This document shows, in pieces, positions 1 to 9,041 of a DNA stretch of 64,000 bases. A program made the position numbers and the translations under genes. The DNA lies in the NCBI GenBank assembly GCA_934444735.1, contig CAKSDE010000006.1, positions 62,001 to 126,000 of the forward strand, given 5' to 3'. The notes beneath the pieces are model-generated. The model saw only the letters and a program-made list of their open reading frames with translations. It was not told the origin of the DNA and did not search any database. This DNA is from an uncultured Clostridia bacterium. GTDB lineage: Bacteria > Bacillota > Clostridia > UBA1381. Numbering within the stretch: position 1 is the stretch's first letter; every line of letters starts with the position of its first letter.

Positions 1-3000
1 TCTGTCCCCTTCAAGCAGCGCTCTGTTTTTGGATAGATCCGCTTTTTCTATTTTGTGCGATACAAGTTTTTCTTTATCAAATTCACGCTTATCCGAAAAT
101 TCCGTCTTTTCATCATCTTTCTTTGGCGGATTTTTGTTTTCATCATCTTTAGTGTCCCCGTCATCTTTATAGTCTTTTGTCTTTATGCTGACAGTGCGTT
201 CCGTCGGATCCCAGTCAACATTTGCCTCCAACGCCTCGGCAACAAACCGTGCACCAATCATGGTAGAATTATCGACTATCTCGGGGATTGCATCGAGCGC
301 GTACTCCACTCCGTTTACATATGCAATGGGGCTGTCAATCTGCATAAGTATGCGCTTTGTGTCCTTTGTCGAGGTTATCCTGCGCGACTCGCCGTTCCAA
401 TCCACCATAGCTCCCAGAGCCTCAAATATCGCTCTCATCGGAACCATCGTGCGGTTATTTTTTATATACGCCTCGGTCGGCAGATTTATCTTTTTGCCGT
501 CCACCATAACCTTTATCGGCTTTTGTTTCGGCGTATCGTCGGTCTTGGGCGTATTATCGATTTCTTCGTCCTGCTCAATAACGTTATATGCCTCGTCAAA
601 CTCGCCGATAACGCTCTTCGCGCCGCTCTTTCCGACAACTATCAGGTTCAGATACCCCGGATCCTTTAGCGAGAGAATCTCATTTGCATCGGCAGTATCG
701 AAAATATTCATGCCGTTTAAGCGAACCTTTATATAAACCTTGCCGTCGTCTGCGGTATAGGTTCTGAATTCCACATTCATCCACGAATCCGCATCCTTGT
801 AGTAATAGTTATCCTTCTCGTCCAGCATTTGCTGATTACCGTACCATCTTTGCAGTTCAAACCGCCTCGGCTTTAATATAAACAAATAGCTTTTGCCGCC
901 GCTCCACGGCATTTCGGAGGTCGTACCCGACCTTAGCTCCACGCCGAGCCAATCAACATCTTCGCCGAGTTTCATCTTAAATCGTGCGCTTATATTATCC
1001 CAGGAATCCGCCTTATATCCGACTTTTCCTGTCCCTATTTCTACTTCATCGCCGTTTACCGTAATGCCGCCTTTTGAGGTATCCCAGTTATTTTTGTTGG
1101 ATAGAAGCAAATCTCCCACATCTATATTTTCGCAGCCCTCACGCATTACGCTCTCGGCAGGCTTACTCTCATTCTTTTCTTCAAGCTGTCCGCTTGTTTT
1201 CACATATTCATGCTTCGGAATATCGTAATTTCCGTCACCGTATACGCCGATTTTATCAAGCTCCAGTTTGTCAAGCTCAAAACCGTCGCATGAGTCGAAT
1301 TTTTCCGGCTCCAGTATCGTAACCGTCCTGTCCTCGGCGATCTCATACGCCACCGGACCGATCTCGTAATTGTCCGATATATCGCCGTATTCTACATTCA
1401 AAGCTGTTGCCTCAACCTTGCCGGCATTCGCCATAACGTTGTATTTTACCTCGTTATACTTCGGCATCTCGGGGTTATCCTCAACGATATTTGAAAGCCA
1501 CGGATACTTTTCCGCCCAGATGCCGGTATTGTACGGAATCGCATAAAGATCCCTCATCATCTGGGAATTTGGGTCGTCAGGGATAAGATATTCTCTCGCA
1601 AAAGTCACTCCGCGCTCATCAAGCTTGATTCCTGCGCCGTTTCCGTCCCAGCCTTTATCCAAAAACAGATTGTTGTTCGCCTTTGTCCATCTTCCGCCGC
1701 CTATCGCGATACCTGCGGTCTGCCCGATAAAGATGTTGTTCTCTATCTGTGTACCGCTCATATTATCGTCGCAGTAAACCGTCATAAGCTGCGTACCGCG
1801 CCCCATATCGTGGAAAAGATTGTTTCTGATATAGTTTCTCGCGGTAAAGCTTCGTCCGGCATAGATAAGCCCGGCATCTCCCGTTTCCTTTATCGCGTCA
1901 AATATTTCGTTATATTCAATGACATTCTCGTTTCCCGAAAAATGTATACACATATGCGGCGCGTCATGAATAAGATTATGCTTTACCGTGTTTCCCACGC
2001 CGAGCAGATATACGCCCGGCTCATATGTCTTTATTTTCTGCGCAAAACGGTGAATATTATTGTTCTCTATAACAATATTTCCGGGCGTCAGTGTTTTAGT
2101 GTCCCCCGACTGTATACTGATTCCGCGGCAGCCGATGTCGTATATATCGCAGCCGTAAACCGTACAGTTGGTGCTTGCCTGTTCATTCCACCCAAACTGT
2201 ATTCCCGTCTTTGAAACGCCGAAAATTCTGCAATTTTCTATTCTCACATTATCGCAGGCATTAAGATTCACGCCCGTGCTTGTGCTGCCGCCGATATTTA
2301 AATTCGAGATTTTAAAATTCTTAACCCCGGTAAGTGCCAAAAGCGACGACTGATTATTGCAGACATATGAAAAATCCGCAGAATTTATGTCCCCATCGGG
2401 ATAGAGATACAAAATCCCGCTCTTTTTATCTAAATAATACTCTCCCGGAGTATCAATCTCCTCCAAGAGATTAAACACGAAAAACCGTCTGTCAACAACC
2501 GCGCCGTATATCGGATACCCTTGAGTTTTTATCTCCTTATTCTCGGTATTAATTGATGCAATCGGCATGATCGAGTCCATCCACTCATAGTAGAAAAAAC
2601 CGTGCACATACGGGTTTTCCGCCGTTTTCCAGCGCAAAATCCGATCGTCCGACATCGTAAATCCGATACTTCCCGCTTCCTTATCGTTAAGAGTCACCGA
2701 GGCGGTCTTTGTGTATTCATCCGCATTCGGCCAGCGTGCGATATCCATTACTTTATCGTTCCAATAAAAGTCAAAATTTCTTACCGTACCCGTATTGCCC
2801 GTTTTCGCATCATACACAGGCGAAAAATTGATTCCTGCCTCTTTTAAGTTAAGCTGATATATCTTATCGCGCGAATCCTCGGGTATTCTCGATAATATCG
2901 CATTGTCCTCTACCTTTTTTAAAAGATTTGTATCAATCGAATTTGCCGCGGTGATTTTCGCATATTCTCCGTCATAACCTTTAAGCTCGACAGTCACATT

Positions 3001-3288
3001 ATCTGTCCCCGAAAGTGTCGAATCAATCTGAAGGCTGTCCATACTGTATATGCCCTCACGGAGTATCACCTGAACAGTACCCTTTGAAATTGAACCGCGC
3101 GCCGCGGCAACATCTTTAAATCCTCGCTGAACTGTTTTATACGGCGCGTCAATCTTGCCGTTTCCGGCACTGTCATCTCCGTTTTTGACATCGACATATA
3201 TACACATCGTTTCCTCGGCAAAGGAAACCGGCACATACAGAGCGCTTATGAGCGCCGCCGAAAGGAGTGCTGAAATTATTTTCTTCAT
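1..3288 (-). CDS. Secreted right-handed beta-helix protein with a copper-amine-oxidase-N-like domain (3' end outside window)
   Basis: The frame is open from the ATG at 3288 to the left edge, at least 1,096 residues with no stop. A signal peptide occupies about residues 1-25 (KKIISALLSAALI then a small-residue site before EET). Residues 33-65 hold the entry motif of parallel beta-helix proteins (VDVKNGDDSAGNGKIDAPYK then TVQ). Residues about 325-535 contain N/G/I-rich helix rungs of the pectate-lyase/NosD type (NVRIENC, IVIENNNI, IENNIFIG). Residues about 760-920 look like a beta-sandwich. Residues about 925-1035 match the copper amine oxidase N-terminal-like domain (VDGKKINLP, TMVPMRAIFEALGA, ARFVAEALEANVDWD). 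A K/D-rich linker follows (KDDGDTKDDENKN). The upstream stop is 6 nt away, so it is the last visible gene of the surface operon. It may bind or cleave a plant or host polysaccharide, but no catalytic residues can be assigned with confidence. The C-terminus is unknown. Confidence 0.85.
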   Translation of the reverse strand, partial: MKKIISALLSAALISALYVPVSFAEETMCIYVDVKNGDDSAGNGKIDAPYKTVQRGFKDVAAARGSISKGTVQVILREGIYSMDSLQIDSTLSGTDNVTVELKGYDGEYAKITAANSIDTNLLKKVEDNAILSRIPEDSRDKIYQLNLKEAGINFSPVYDAKTGNTGTVRNFDFYWNDKVMDIARWPNADEYTKTASVTLNDKEAGSIGFTMSDDRILRWKTAENPYVHGFFYYEWMDSIMPIASINTENKEIKTQGYPIYGAVVDRRFFVFNLLEEIDTPGEYYLDKKSGILYLYPDGDINSADFSYVCNNQSSLLALTGVKNFKISNLNIGGSTSTGVNLNACDNVRIENCRIFGVSKTGIQFGWNEQASTNCTVYGCDIYDIGCRGISIQSGDTKTLTPGNIVIENNNIHRFAQKIKTYEPGVYLLGVGNTVKHNLIHDAPHMCIHFSGNENVIEYNEIFDAIKETGDAGLIYAGRSFTARNYIRNNLFHDMGRGTQLMTVYCDDNMSGTQIENNIFIGQTAGIAIGGGRWTKANNNLFLDKGWDGNGAGIKLDERGVTFAREYLIPDDPNSQMMRDLYAIPYNTGIWAEKYPWLSNIVEDNPEMPKYNEVKYNVMANAGKVEATALNVEYGDISDNYEIGPVAYEIAEDRTVTILEPEKFDSCDGFELDKLELDKIGVYGDGNYDIPKHEYVKTSGQLEEKNESKPAESVMREGCENIDVGDLLLSNKNNWDTSKGGITVNGDEVEIGTGKVGYKADSWDNISARFKMKLGEDVDWLGVELRSGTTSEMPWSGGKSYLFILKPRRFELQRWYGNQQMLDEKDNYYYKDADSWMNVEFRTYTADDGKVYIKVRLNGMNIFDTADANEILSLKDPGYLNLIVVGKSGAKSVIGEFDEAYNVIEQDEEIDNTPKTDDTPKQKPIKVMVDGKKINLPTEAYIKNNRTMVPMRAIFEALGAMVDWNGESRRITSTKDTKRILMQIDSPIAYVNGVEYALDAIPEIVDNSTMIGARFVAEALEANVDWDPTERTVSIKTKDYKDDGDTKDDENKNPPKKDDEKTEFSDKREFDKEKLVSHKIEKADLSKNRALLEGDR

Positions 3289-3294
3289 ATACCC

Positions 3295-4557
3295 TTACTC
3301 CCCCTTTTTAAAAGATTTCGTAAGAGGTCTGATATTCTCAATGCTGTCGAAAATCATCACCTTTACCTCTGCCCCCTCGGGGATTTCAACGCTCCCCGAT
3401 GAAAGCTCTGCCGCTTCTCCGTCCTTTAATTCATAGCTTGAAACGTTCCAACTATTAAGCGCACTGTCTATATACACAAATATCCCCACGCACAGCTCTT
3501 TGTCCGCTCCCGAGAAATTTCCGACTGTAACCGCAGCGCTGTCCGCCGAAAATGTGCAATCCTTAGCAACAAAATCGTCCTCGGCGGTTTTGAAGGTAAC
3601 TTCATTCAAAAGTCCCTCTATCTCCTCACTTGCCGTCACCGAAACCGTATATTCTTTTCCGTATTCAAAACCGTCCTTCGGAGTGATCGTGAAAATATTT
3701 GCATCAAGCACCGTTTCGGCATCGATTGTCTCACCGTCGGCAGAAAGTTCCGCACTTATAACTCCGTCTTTTACAGGGACATTAAATTTCAGTTCAACGC
3801 TCTTTGCCGATGCCGGTATTGCGTCCTTATAGCTTTTGCCGTCGGCTGTCATGCCCATATATTTGTATGCCACTTCATATTCCGTCAGAGACACCCCTTT
3901 TAAGCAAGGCGCGGCGGCAACCTTACCGTATTTACCCATCGCCTCAAAGCTATATTTTATGTCCCCATCAGACTTCAAGAGTGAATATTCAAAAAGCTTT
4001 TCTCCGTTTTTGTAAATCACTGCGGCATCGCCCTCAACCTCTGCTTTAAAGGTATTGTAGGTTTTAAGCTCCAGTGCCGCACCGTCGTAAAGCTTTTTCC
4101 ATTCTCCGCTCGAATCCACACCGTATATTCCGTCCCGTTCAATCGAAAAATCCAGCATATAGTATCCGTTCGTGATTCTCGTTCTTGTCGTATACATTTT
4201 ACCGTCCCCGAGATAATCCGGTGCAACAGCGCCGCAGCCGTTATCGGTTTCGTATGCCGCGGTGATTGAATAATCGTACTTTAACCCGATCTCCTTCGGC
4301 TCAATGTAAAATCCGGCGCTGTCGCTGCCCCAGATATGACCGAGGCGCAATCTGCCGTAATTGCAGTCAAAAGACGTTACCGCACCGCCCGGATTTGTGC
4401 CGTACAAAGTCCAGCCCGAGCCGCTTTGAATCATTTGACTATAATCATCTTTTTGGGTAAAATCCAGATTGAACAGATCACTTCCGTCATTCTCGGCAAA
4501 AGCCGTAAATGTGAAGAGGTTCGCCAGTGCAAGCAAAAGTGCAATAGTTTTTTTCAT
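3295..4557 (-). CDS. Secreted beta-sandwich protein with an SbsA-type Ig-like domain
   Basis: 420 residues with a clear signal peptide (MKKTIALLLALANLFTFTAFA, cleavage near residue 21). Residues about 25-215 look like a concanavalin/LamG-type carbohydrate-binding sandwich (LFNLDFTQKD, GWTLYGTNPGG, repeated Y/W strands). Residues about 230-330 resemble a bacterial Ig-like domain of the SbsA/Big_5 kind (SVELKFNVPVKDG, FTITPKDGFEYGKEYTVSVT). The last 90 residues form another beta-rich segment (CTFSADSAAVTVGNFSG). There is no anchoring motif and no recognisable catalytic site. The Shine-Dalgarno AGAAAGGAG precedes the ATG. It lies between an SLH protein gene (14 nt upstream) and the beta-helix gene (6 nt downstream), so it is probably a co-expressed exported accessory or glycan-binding protein. 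The function is inferred only from fold-like features. Confidence 0.8.
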   Translation of the reverse strand: MKKTIALLLALANLFTFTAFAENDGSDLFNLDFTQKDDYSQMIQSGSGWTLYGTNPGGAVTSFDCNYGRLRLGHIWGSDSAGFYIEPKEIGLKYDYSITAAYETDNGCGAVAPDYLGDGKMYTTRTRITNGYYMLDFSIERDGIYGVDSSGEWKKLYDGAALELKTYNTFKAEVEGDAAVIYKNGEKLFEYSLLKSDGDIKYSFEAMGKYGKVAAAPCLKGVSLTEYEVAYKYMGMTADGKSYKDAIPASAKSVELKFNVPVKDGVISAELSADGETIDAETVLDANIFTITPKDGFEYGKEYTVSVTASEEIEGLLNEVTFKTAEDDFVAKDCTFSADSAAVTVGNFSGADKELCVGIFVYIDSALNSWNVSSYELKDGEAAELSSGSVEIPEGAEVKVMIFDSIENIRPLTKSFKKGE

Positions 4558-4571
4558 ACTCCCGCTCCTTT

Positions 4572-7238
4572 CTAATTTTCCAGTCCGTTAAACACAAATA
4601 TCGCTCGTCCGCCGCCCGTTTCGGAATAATAGAATATTCTCGACGCGTTGTCGTAGCCGTCGGGACTATACACATTTATGTCGCTCAAATCACCGTTTCT
4701 GACCGTCTTTTTCTTCGCATCATACACGAATGTTTTCACCATCTTCGGATTCACGTACATAATATCGTTCCACAAAACACCGTCGCGCGGATCTTTTAAG
4801 GAAACCGCCACAGCATCATCATACTTTTTGTATGCCAGACCGAACGTACCGCGTCCGCTCCCCAGTGCGCCGGTATATGAATACCATGCGCTGCCAGGCT
4901 TGAGCTTATCCGCATTTACAACGGCGTCCGCCGCAACAATCTCGTCACTGCCGTTTAGAGCAATTCTTATAACCGAGCCCTCGATTATTTTGAGCTGTGT
5001 TACAAGCTCCGCATTTTCCGCTGCATACTCTGCCTCGCCTTTATATCCGCAAAGCTGCAAGGTATACTGAAGCTCGTCATTTTCATCAAGCCCCGTGATA
5101 ACCTTTTTAACCAGATAATACTGCGCACTCGACGAAATCAGGTTCTTGTTATTCACAAAATCGGAGCTTTCACTTCTTTTAGGCAATCCGTTTCCGGCAA
5201 GCTCCACCAAAAGTGTCGGCAAAACCGTCTCGCCCTCTATTCTGTATGCCTCGGCAACAACCTGAGAATCATTCCACGAATTCATTATCACATATCTGTC
5301 AAAATCGGCTCTGTTTTCAGGGACATATAAATGCGTATTTGTTGCCGAAATCGGACACGCCTCTATCCATGATCTGCCGCCGACCGACTCGTCCAAAACC
5401 ACCAATACACCGCTCTCGGTTCTCGGCCATACACCTCTTCTTCTGCCGTTTGTGAAATTCACGGTCGGCGCGTTGTACACCTTAACGATCCCGGATTTTC
5501 CCGTAGGCTCAAGCGAATCGCCGTTATCGAACGGCATATCTATATCCGAAATCTCGCCGTCTGCATTCGTTTTATATCTGAAAAGCGTATCCAGCGCATA
5601 TCCGTCCGCACCCTTCATTTTAGCGGCAATTTCCGCAAATCCGGTACGCTCACCCTCAAATTTGCACTTATCCGAGCAAAAGAGCGTAAGCCCTCCGGCA
5701 TTTTCCACATCATACAGCTTTATTCTCAAAGCCTCCTCGCCCTCGTCATCATCGCAGATTCTGACATCGGCAAGATATGCCACTCTGAAATTTGAATCGG
5801 CAAGCATCTTATATGCGCCGACATTTCCGTCCGCCGTGAAATAATATATGTAAGAAGTCTGATAATTAAAGAGCTTTTTCGCACTGTCCATATCCTGCAA
5901 AAGTCCCTTTGCAATGCACATTTCATTCTTATCCGCAAGCTCTAAGCTTATATATCCGTTTTTTGCATCGACAAAGCTTACCGTGCCGCTTTTTGAATCT
6001 GTCGAAACAACGCAGTAAAGCCAGCCGCCCTTGCCGTCCTTTGCAAGATTTAAAACATTCCATTCGGCAAGTGAGCTGTATTCGATTTTATCGCCCGATA
6101 CCGAATAAAAGTCCATATCCTTTACATCAAGCTTTTGAGAATTTTGTGTCCCCATTTTCTTAGTAACAATATATTCACCGTTTGAATTTACGCTGTCCAC
6201 GCTCAATATATCATAATCGTTTATTATAAGAACATTAGTGTCCCCGTCGCCGTCATTATCGACAAAGGTCACGCTGCCGTTTTCGGGGAGCATATTAAGC
6301 ATATCCGCGTTATCGCGCGTTATACCGATACAGTTATACACAATGGCGCAGTCTGCCGGCAGCTTCTTTTTCTGCAATTTATCCTTTTGGGTATCATCGT
6401 ATGTATACTGATAGTTCTCATAAGATACAATATCCTGCGCCGCCACCTTTGTAACGGTGTTTCTGCTGTGCACCTTAATGCTTATCAGCGTGTATTCATC
6501 ATCATCTTTATCATAATGGCAGAACGCCTCGATTTTCTGCGCAAAAAATTCCTCATAATTTCCGCCGTTTGTATATACATACATATCGCCTATACCGAGC
6601 TGTCCCGAAACCGCCGCAGAAAATCCCGCCATATTACTTCTTTCGGTAGAAGTCACGATTCCTTTGAGCTTATATATGCTCAATTTCTCGGTCAGGTAGG
6701 TAAGCGAATCATCGATATAGTATTTCTTTCCCGGGATCCGTACCTCCGGGAAGAACGGTGCATCAAGCGCATTGTAGATTGTCCTGTACGCGTCTGCAAC
6801 CGAAAGATTCTCCTCGCCTTTTGCCGACACACCCTTGAAAAATCCCAATTCTTCGGCAACATTTAAATAACCCGTCGGGAATCCCCCCTCGGAAATCGCC
6901 TGCGAATCATAGCCGATAAGCTTTACCAAAGGCGCTGCCGCCTCAATCCTTTTCACACCGCTTTTTGCTGTATAATCAATACCAAACGCGTCAATTTCAC
7001 GCAGATACTCATCGGATATGCCGATATTTTTTAAGATTGCGCGAAAATCCTTTGCCGTCATCTCACGCCCGTAGCTGCTCTCGTCCTTCCCCTCGGCAAA
7101 GCCTGCCGCGACCAAAAAATCTATCTCGTTTTTATTGCTTTCGTATGCCGCGTTCGGATTTTCTGCCTCGTCTGCGAATACCGACATCGACAGCACAAGC
7201 AAAACCGCATTTAAAATGCATATTATTCTCTTTATCAT
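4572..7238 (-). CDS. Large S-layer-homology exported protein, N-terminal SLH-like repeats
   Basis: 888 residues from the ATG at 7238. This start overlaps the previous stop as ATGA and has AAGGGGGA about 9 nt upstream; an in-frame TTG 21 nt further upstream is less likely. The signal peptide is residues 1-23 (MIKRIICILNAVLLVLSMSVFADE). Residues about 25-160 contain degenerate SLH-type repeats (NEIDFLVAAGFAEGKDESSYGREMTAKDF; LNVAEELGFFKGVSAKGEENLSVADAYRTI), which would tether the protein to a secondary cell wall polymer. The remaining 700 residues are beta-rich, with many Y/D/G-rich strands and no enzyme motif that I recognise. Translation is probably coupled to the upstream SLH gene. This is inferred to be a structural or adhesive surface protein; the large C-terminal part is of unknown function. 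Confidence 0.82.
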   Translation of the reverse strand: MIKRIICILNAVLLVLSMSVFADEAENPNAAYESNKNEIDFLVAAGFAEGKDESSYGREMTAKDFRAILKNIGISDEYLREIDAFGIDYTAKSGVKRIEAAAPLVKLIGYDSQAISEGGFPTGYLNVAEELGFFKGVSAKGEENLSVADAYRTIYNALDAPFFPEVRIPGKKYYIDDSLTYLTEKLSIYKLKGIVTSTERSNMAGFSAAVSGQLGIGDMYVYTNGGNYEEFFAQKIEAFCHYDKDDDEYTLISIKVHSRNTVTKVAAQDIVSYENYQYTYDDTQKDKLQKKKLPADCAIVYNCIGITRDNADMLNMLPENGSVTFVDNDGDGDTNVLIINDYDILSVDSVNSNGEYIVTKKMGTQNSQKLDVKDMDFYSVSGDKIEYSSLAEWNVLNLAKDGKGGWLYCVVSTDSKSGTVSFVDAKNGYISLELADKNEMCIAKGLLQDMDSAKKLFNYQTSYIYYFTADGNVGAYKMLADSNFRVAYLADVRICDDDEGEEALRIKLYDVENAGGLTLFCSDKCKFEGERTGFAEIAAKMKGADGYALDTLFRYKTNADGEISDIDMPFDNGDSLEPTGKSGIVKVYNAPTVNFTNGRRRGVWPRTESGVLVVLDESVGGRSWIEACPISATNTHLYVPENRADFDRYVIMNSWNDSQVVAEAYRIEGETVLPTLLVELAGNGLPKRSESSDFVNNKNLISSSAQYYLVKKVITGLDENDELQYTLQLCGYKGEAEYAAENAELVTQLKIIEGSVIRIALNGSDEIVAADAVVNADKLKPGSAWYSYTGALGSGRGTFGLAYKKYDDAVAVSLKDPRDGVLWNDIMYVNPKMVKTFVYDAKKKTVRNGDLSDINVYSPDGYDNASRIFYYSETGGGRAIFVFNGLEN

Positions 7239-8986
7239 TCGACAAAATCCCCCTTGCACTTGATAATGTTTACAATCACCTTTGCCGCCTCGGCGCGCGT
7301 CAAAAATCTTTGCGGCTGAAATTTATTGTCCCCGACGCCGCTCATAATTCCCGCCTCGGCAGCCGAGTATATCGCATCAAAGGCATAGTCCTCGGTAACA
7401 TCGGAATAAACAATGTTCTTTTGGGTAAATTCCTGACCGAAGTATTTCAAAACACGCATCGCAACCACTGCCGCGTCCGCTCTTTTTATATTTTTGTGCG
7501 GCATGAACAGATCTTCGCTGACACCTGTCACAACACCTGCTCCGACCGCTTTGTCAACGTACTTTTTAAACCAGTCGCCTTCTGCCACATCGCTGAACTT
7601 TTTATCGCTTACAGGCGCATTGTTAAGCCTTGTCGCCTCTATCAGGAGCTTTACAAACTCGGCTCTTGTTATGTAGTCGCCCGGTCTGAATTTGCCGTTT
7701 CCGTCACCGTCTATATATCCCCTTTCGGCAAGATAGCTTATATCCTCTTTCACCCAATCGAAGTTTTCCAAATCGTCAAAGCTGACCTTTTTTTTGGTTT
7801 CGGGATAAATTGTAGTGTCTATCTCGTTTGTCGAGGTTGTGTCCTTTCCGGGGATTTTAACCGTAGACGTACTGCCTCCGGAAGAGCCGCCCGAGCTTCC
7901 TCCCGTGCTGCTGCCGCCTCCGTTGCCTTTTCCTCCAGACGGACTCCAGCTTTTCGCCTCTTCCACCGCTTTGTCAAATGCGTCCTTGCAGCCGGCGCAG
8001 GTCTTAACCGACGGAACCTTTGCAACAAAGTTCATTAGCGCCTTGTCCTTTCTTTCCTCGCTCAGATTATCGTATTCGGTAAAATCTATACCGATTGCGG
8101 AATTGTTGGCTTTTAGAACCGTCAAAATCTTCTGCCACGGCTTGCCCGAAAGCTCGGATACCACAACCGCATCGGCAAATTTTTGCGAAAAGTCCTCCGC
8201 CGACTCATAGTCCTTTGCCGCAAGCTGTGTATCAACGTCCGATTTTCCGCCGTTTTTGTAGGTTTTTAATATATCCTCGTTAATTTTCAGAACCCCGAGA
8301 TTAAAGCTGTCCGATAAAATATCCGACATATCCTCGCTCTTTGCCTCTTTTATGAGCTTTAAAACATAGCCCTCGTTAAAGGTCGCCGCAATCTCGTCAA
8401 TATCCGCATATTTATCCTTTTTAAGCATGAACTCCATAATATCGGTAACGTCCTTTTGTGCCGCCGTCATCTCGTTCATCTTTTCTATATTTATAACATT
8501 CTGCTCCGAGTAGCTCTTTAACATCTCCAAAAGAGCGGCGGGAGCATCATAACCCTCATCATCTTTTTTTGCAAGGATTTCATTCAGAGCATCAAAAAAC
8601 TGCTTATTTAATGCGGGACTTAAGTAATTATGCACCGTCTGTTCGGGTGCGCTGCCCGATGCCGCATAGTTTATCTCTACCCGATAATCCCCCGATTCCG
8701 ACGATTTTTTATAGGAAAAGCTGTAATTCCCGTCCTCGTCTGCGGTCACTTGATCCATATACTCAATCATCGCCGTGTCCTTCGTGCCCTTCTCAAATAC
8801 GCGCACGATAACTTCTCTGCCCGACGGTCTTTTTGTATCTGTCGGTATCTGTCCGCTGACCGTTATCGTTTTGGTCATGTCATCTCCGTTGTCGGTTTCG
8901 CTGATCTTTAAAATTTCCGCTCCGGCGCTCAAACTGCACAGCGCCAAAATGAGCGATACCGTGCCGATTATTCTCTTTGTTTTCAT
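7235..8986 (-). CDS. S-layer-homology surface protein with three C-terminal SLH domains
   Basis: 583 residues with a signal peptide (MKTKRIIGTVSLILALCSLSAGA). Residues about 25-115 form an Ig-like/carboxypeptidase-regulatory-like beta domain (KTITVSGQIP, GNYSFSYKKSSESGDYRVEI). Residues about 120-350 are alpha-helical and charged. A low-complexity linker (residues about 352-375, GGGSSTGGSSGGSSGGSTST) separates them from three SLH repeats at about 395-580, with the signature positions ITRAEF, IKRADAA and LTRAEAA. TRAE-type motifs are known to bind pyruvylated secondary cell wall polysaccharide. The Shine-Dalgarno AAGGAGAG lies close upstream of the ATG. The gene is 55 nt downstream of the solute-binding lipoprotein gene and overlaps the next SLH gene by 4 nt. 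It probably displays the N-terminal module on the cell surface. Confidence 0.9.
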   Translation of the reverse strand: MKTKRIIGTVSLILALCSLSAGAEILKISETDNGDDMTKTITVSGQIPTDTKRPSGREVIVRVFEKGTKDTAMIEYMDQVTADEDGNYSFSYKKSSESGDYRVEINYAASGSAPEQTVHNYLSPALNKQFFDALNEILAKKDDEGYDAPAALLEMLKSYSEQNVINIEKMNEMTAAQKDVTDIMEFMLKKDKYADIDEIAATFNEGYVLKLIKEAKSEDMSDILSDSFNLGVLKINEDILKTYKNGGKSDVDTQLAAKDYESAEDFSQKFADAVVVSELSGKPWQKILTVLKANNSAIGIDFTEYDNLSEERKDKALMNFVAKVPSVKTCAGCKDAFDKAVEEAKSWSPSGGKGNGGGSSTGGSSGGSSGGSTSTVKIPGKDTTSTNEIDTTIYPETKKKVSFDDLENFDWVKEDISYLAERGYIDGDGNGKFRPGDYITRAEFVKLLIEATRLNNAPVSDKKFSDVAEGDWFKKYVDKAVGAGVVTGVSEDLFMPHKNIKRADAAVVAMRVLKYFGQEFTQKNIVYSDVTEDYAFDAIYSAAEAGIMSGVGDNKFQPQRFLTRAEAAKVIVNIIKCKGDFVE

Positions 8987-9041
8987 AGCTCTCTCCTTAT
9001 ACCCGTTAAATTTTTCGTATCAAGCCGAAAAGCAAATAAAA

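Noticed and set aside
55..736. Plus-strand open frames of 180-200 codons near the left edge.
   Set aside because: They lie opposite the long minus-strand beta-helix/CuAO frame, lack ribosome binding sites and encode implausible Cys/Arg/Phe-rich proteins.
6965..8038. A 357-codon plus-strand open frame.
   Set aside because: It is antisense to two SLH protein genes with clear domains, and its predicted protein is compositionally abnormal.
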